A stretch of DNA of 64,000 nt from Myxococcus eversor. Lineage in GTDB: Bacteria; Myxococcota; Myxococcia; Myxococcales; Myxococcaceae. The stretch lies in contig NZ_JAAIXY010000029.1 of NCBI RefSeq assembly GCF_010894455.1, forward strand, positions 1 to 64,000, written 5' to 3'. The position numbers and the translations under genes were made by a program. Shown one piece after another: positions 62,093 through 64,000 of the stretch. Every line of letters starts with the position of its first letter. The stretch's first letter is position 1. The notes beneath the pieces are model-generated. The model worked only from the letters and a program-made list of their open reading frames with translations, was not told the DNA's origin and did not search any database.

Positions 62093-62902
62093 CTAGTGGG
62101 CGGACTGAACGCCGACCGTGCGGCCGTTCAGCGGCTGCACCGGACGGTTGTTCGGGTTGATGTGCGGAATCCGCTCGAACGCGGCGATCTGCGCGTCGGA
62201 CATCTGGATGGGGTTCTTCATCACGAACCACTGGAGCCCCTCGCTGCAGGGGGGCGTGGTGAGCGAGCCGGCGTACTGGAAGAAGGCGCGGTTGAAGGGC
62301 AGGAGCGCGCTGGCGTTGAGGAGCGCGCCCGTCGGGTTGCTCTCCTCACCCTCGTGCCGGGGAAGGTGACGGAATGCGGTGAACAGCGCCGCGTTCACGA
62401 AGCCCTCCTCGATGAGGACGCCCACGACGGCCTTGGGCGTGCCAGCGGCGTCGGTGTGAACCAGGTGCACCTCGAGCGGATAGCTCACGCCGTCCTTGGT
62501 GTGCTCACTGGGGGTGTGGAAGTGGAACTGCGCGAGCTTGTACTCGTTGGAGCCGACGGTGATGGTGCTGCCCGCGTCGTAGTTGAACACCACGGTGTGG
62601 CCGTTGTTGACCATGCGCACCCGGCTGGTGCCGTAGTGGAAGCTGGGCGCCGCCACGTTGGTGTGCGCGGAGCCGGACGTGGACAGCGCCACGGGGGACT
62701 GCTGCACGCCGGTGGAGCACATCGCCGCGCCGGGGACCTCGTCCCAGTGCTCGGGGCTCAGCGTCTGCGCATAGCCCCAGTGAGCCTCTTCGCTGCTCGC
62801 GGCGGGCTGTGTGTCATTGGCGAGAGCAGCCGAGCTCAGACACAGGGAGGTCATCAACGCACCCTGGAGGGCGCGCACGGAAACAGTTCGGATGGAGGAC
62901 AT
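62093..62902 (-). CDS. Alpha-type carbonic anhydrase
   Basis: This 269-residue exported zinc enzyme hydrates CO2. The signal peptide runs from MSSIRTVSVRALQ to SSAALA. The alpha-CA core is visible in HWGYAQTLSPEHW, QQSPVAL, AQFHFHTPSEHT (two zinc histidines) and EVHLVHTD (third), then PFNRAFFQYAGSLTTPPCSE and the cysteine pair (AMCSTG...PPCSEG) that forms the usual disulfide. All catalytic ligands are present. Start 62902 is set by the signal peptide and an AAGGA element. The A/T-rich DNA upstream (63040-63100) is the likely promoter. Confidence 0.92.
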   Translation of the reverse strand: MSSIRTVSVRALQGALMTSLCLSSAALANDTQPAASSEEAHWGYAQTLSPEHWDEVPGAAMCSTGVQQSPVALSTSGSAHTNVAAPSFHYGTSRVRMVNNGHTVVFNYDAGSTITVGSNEYKLAQFHFHTPSEHTKDGVSYPLEVHLVHTDAAGTPKAVVGVLIEEGFVNAALFTAFRHLPRHEGEESNPTGALLNASALLPFNRAFFQYAGSLTTPPCSEGLQWFVMKNPIQMSDAQIAAFERIPHINPNNRPVQPLNGRTVGVQSAH

Positions 62903-63166
62903 GGCTGTGGATTCCTTGTTGCATGCAGGTTTCCGACACCCGGGGGGCATCTCTGGCTTTGGCCAGACACGTCCCTCCACGAGGTGGAATTCGTCGGGTA
63001 TTGTGCCGTTGCCGGCACCTGCGTCTCGGGTTGAGGTTTATTTTTAACCCATCCGGAATTATTCGGAATGTTTTGAAATAAAGCGTAATGAAACAGACAC
63101 GTGACGCCGCGCTGCGTAATGACTCTCGGTTTCTTGGCGCATGGAGACATGCGAAGAAAATGAGAA
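62903..63166. other. Promoter region of the carbonic anhydrase gene
   Basis: The stretch 63025-63105 is unusually A/T-rich for the window and lies upstream of the carbonic anhydrase start on the minus strand. No gene is seen. It ends at the hairpin starting at 63167. Confidence 0.45.
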
Positions 63167-63196
63167 GGGCCGCGGACACATCAGTGTCCGCGGCCC
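63167..63196 (-). terminator. Intrinsic terminator after the DUF4331 operon
   Basis: A perfect 13-bp stem (GGGCCGCGGACAC 63167-63179 with 63184-63196) and a four-base loop. On the minus strand it is followed by a T-rich run (TTCTCATTTTCTTC), giving a standard rho-independent terminator. Confidence 0.8.
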
Positions 63197-63229
63197 GGTT
63201 GCTTCATGTCTGGTGTGGCGGGGGTGGGC

Positions 63230-63538
63230 TCAGGGCTGGAAGAACGTCGGGGCGAACGCGTCCGCGGGCGCGCTGTCCACGAAGTTCTTGTCGTCGAGCG
63301 TCACCGGCGTCGTGGTGTCGGAGGTCTGGTTGATGACCAGGTCCCTGACGAAGGCGGTGAACTCCACGCCCGCGTCCGTCCCCGCGTCGGTGCCGGCATC
63401 CGTCCCGGCGTCCGTGTTCGTTCCCGCATCCGGATGAGGCGGGAAGGGCGGCGGGTCGTGGTCGTCGTTGGTGCATCCCGTGTAGGCGAGGACGGTGCCA
63501 AGGATGGCGACACAGGCCACTGCTCGGAGCGTGCTCAT
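63230..63538 (-). CDS. Small lipoprotein with Asp-Ala-Gly-Thr repeats, partner of DUF4331 gene
   Basis: The protein has 102 residues with a lipoprotein signal (VACVAILGTVLAYTGCTND, lipobox YTGC). A His/Pro/Asp segment (DDHDPPPFPPHPDAG) is followed by four DAGT tetrapeptides made of tandem 12-base repeats. The end (FVRDLVINQTSDTTTPVTLD and FVDSAPADAFAPTFFQP) resembles the small proteins next to DUF4331 genes. It starts four bases after the DUF4331 stop, so the two are an operon. Function unknown. Confidence 0.65.
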   Translation of the reverse strand: MSTLRAVACVAILGTVLAYTGCTNDDHDPPPFPPHPDAGTNTDAGTDAGTDAGTDAGVEFTAFVRDLVINQTSDTTTPVTLDDKNFVDSAPADAFAPTFFQP

Positions 63539-63542
63539 GGGC

Positions 63543-64000
63543 TCACGTCCCGTCGCCGTTGGCACCCGCCTGAGGCGTGGTGAGGTAGGGGAAGACGGCG
63601 TCGAACTGGGAGGCATCCTGGAGCACCGCGTCGTGGAACGGGATGTTGCGCGCGGGGGCCTGCGTGTCGTCCGCGAGCAGGTAGCCCATGGACACGCGCA
63701 GCGCCACGTCCACCACGTCGTCGCCAGGGCGGCGACCGTTGGGGAAACCCGCCGGGTCACACCCCGGGTTGTTCAGGGTGAGCTGGCCGTTGACGAAGCA
63801 CGCGGCGGCGCCCAGGTTGTTCTGTCCGGCCTTCGCCGTGGCGGGCAGCGCGGTGTTGAGCCGCTGCATCTCCGCGGTGGAGCCGTTCGCATTCACGTTG
63901 GCCACGCCGGTGAGGAAGGCGGCCACCAGGTCCGCGCGCGGGAAGACGGTGGGTGCCCTCACGCCATCGGCGCTGAAGAGCAGCTCCAGGATGGCGGGCA
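63543..64000 (-). CDS. DUF4331 family protein, C-terminal part (5' truncated by window edge)
   Basis: The frame stays open to the end of the window, so the start lies beyond 64000 and only the last ~152 codons are present. The visible residues include ILELLFSADGVRAPTVFPRA, GVANVNANGSTAEMQRL, LNNPGCDPAGFPNGRRPGDD and VVDVALRVSMGYLL, ending FPYLTTPQAGANGDGT. The FPNGRRxGDDVxDxALR signature is typical of DUF4331 proteins, exported proteins of unknown role common in myxobacteria. The following gene is its small lipoprotein partner. Confidence 0.8.
   Translation of the reverse strand, partial: PAILELLFSADGVRAPTVFPRADLVAAFLTGVANVNANGSTAEMQRLNTALPATAKAGQNNLGAAACFVNGQLTLNNPGCDPAGFPNGRRPGDDVVDVALRVSMGYLLADDTQAPARNIPFHDAVLQDASQFDAVFPYLTTPQAGANGDGT

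Noticed and set aside
63361..63432. Tandem 12-base repeats that might suggest an array
   Set aside because: They encode DAGT repeats within a lipoprotein gene and have no spacers, so this is not a CRISPR.

Overview
This high-GC, gene-dense window has short, often overlapping reading frames (ATGA/GTGA couplings) and many lipoproteins. It also carries Ser/Thr kinase, DUF4331, DUF4082, DUF2911, annexin-repeat and polymorphic-toxin genes. That gene content is what one expects of a fruiting myxobacterium (Myxococcota, probably Myxococcus, Corallococcus or a relative). The assignment rests on gene content and style only. I saw no rRNA, tRNA, CRISPR array, transposase or phage gene.

Layout. 1-3.9 kb: the 3' end of a YfhO-type membrane protein, then a minus-strand toxin/immunity cassette (Tox-REase-5 lipoprotein and Imm52) bracketed by two copies of the YfhO gene's 3' end. 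3.9-6.6 kb: an alpha/beta hydrolase, then a divergent MarR/TetX-like monooxygenase pair whose start codons both lie in one 42-bp palindrome. 6.6-9.6 kb: a copper-handling group (FixH/YtkA-like, two SCO-like proteins, small lipoprotein, YcnI). 9.7-12 kb: an AAA ATPase and a DUF2911 protein. 12-20.2 kb: the bacillithiol operon bshC-bshB1-bshA, divergent from an exported PIG-L deacetylase, a 56-residue membrane peptide and a sodium:solute symporter that are translationally coupled. 20.2-26.9 kb: accessory and secreted proteins (FG-GAP-like lipoprotein, ArsR plus double SRPBCC, lipase with a leader ORF, lipoprotein, AraC regulator).

27.1-32.2 kb is one of the two most interesting regions: a two-domain geosmin synthase followed by two paralogous family-2B encapsulin shell proteins, each with an inserted cyclic-nucleotide-binding-like domain. 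This suggests a two-component protein compartment around a terpene cyclase. 33.5-38.5 kb is the other: a 1322-residue protein with an Ala-rich coiled coil, about five annexin-type repeats, a hydrophobic segment and a C-terminal PD-(D/E)xK-like nuclease domain, followed closely by a likely immunity gene.

From 38.5 kb on come a GNAT acetyltransferase, an aromatic-ring monooxygenase, a zinc-ribbon Ser/Thr kinase, the bacterial alpha-2-macroglobulin/PBP1C pair and a tail-anchored repeat protein. These are followed by a KatE-type catalase, an SRPBCC protein, a DUF4082 x3 secreted protein, a small membrane protein, a TcdA/TcdB-like glycosyltransferase with an N-terminal zinc ribbon and an alpha-carbonic anhydrase. 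The window closes with the 3' end of a DUF4331 gene and its small lipoprotein partner. Convergent gene pairs are often separated by strong hairpins that look like bidirectional terminators.
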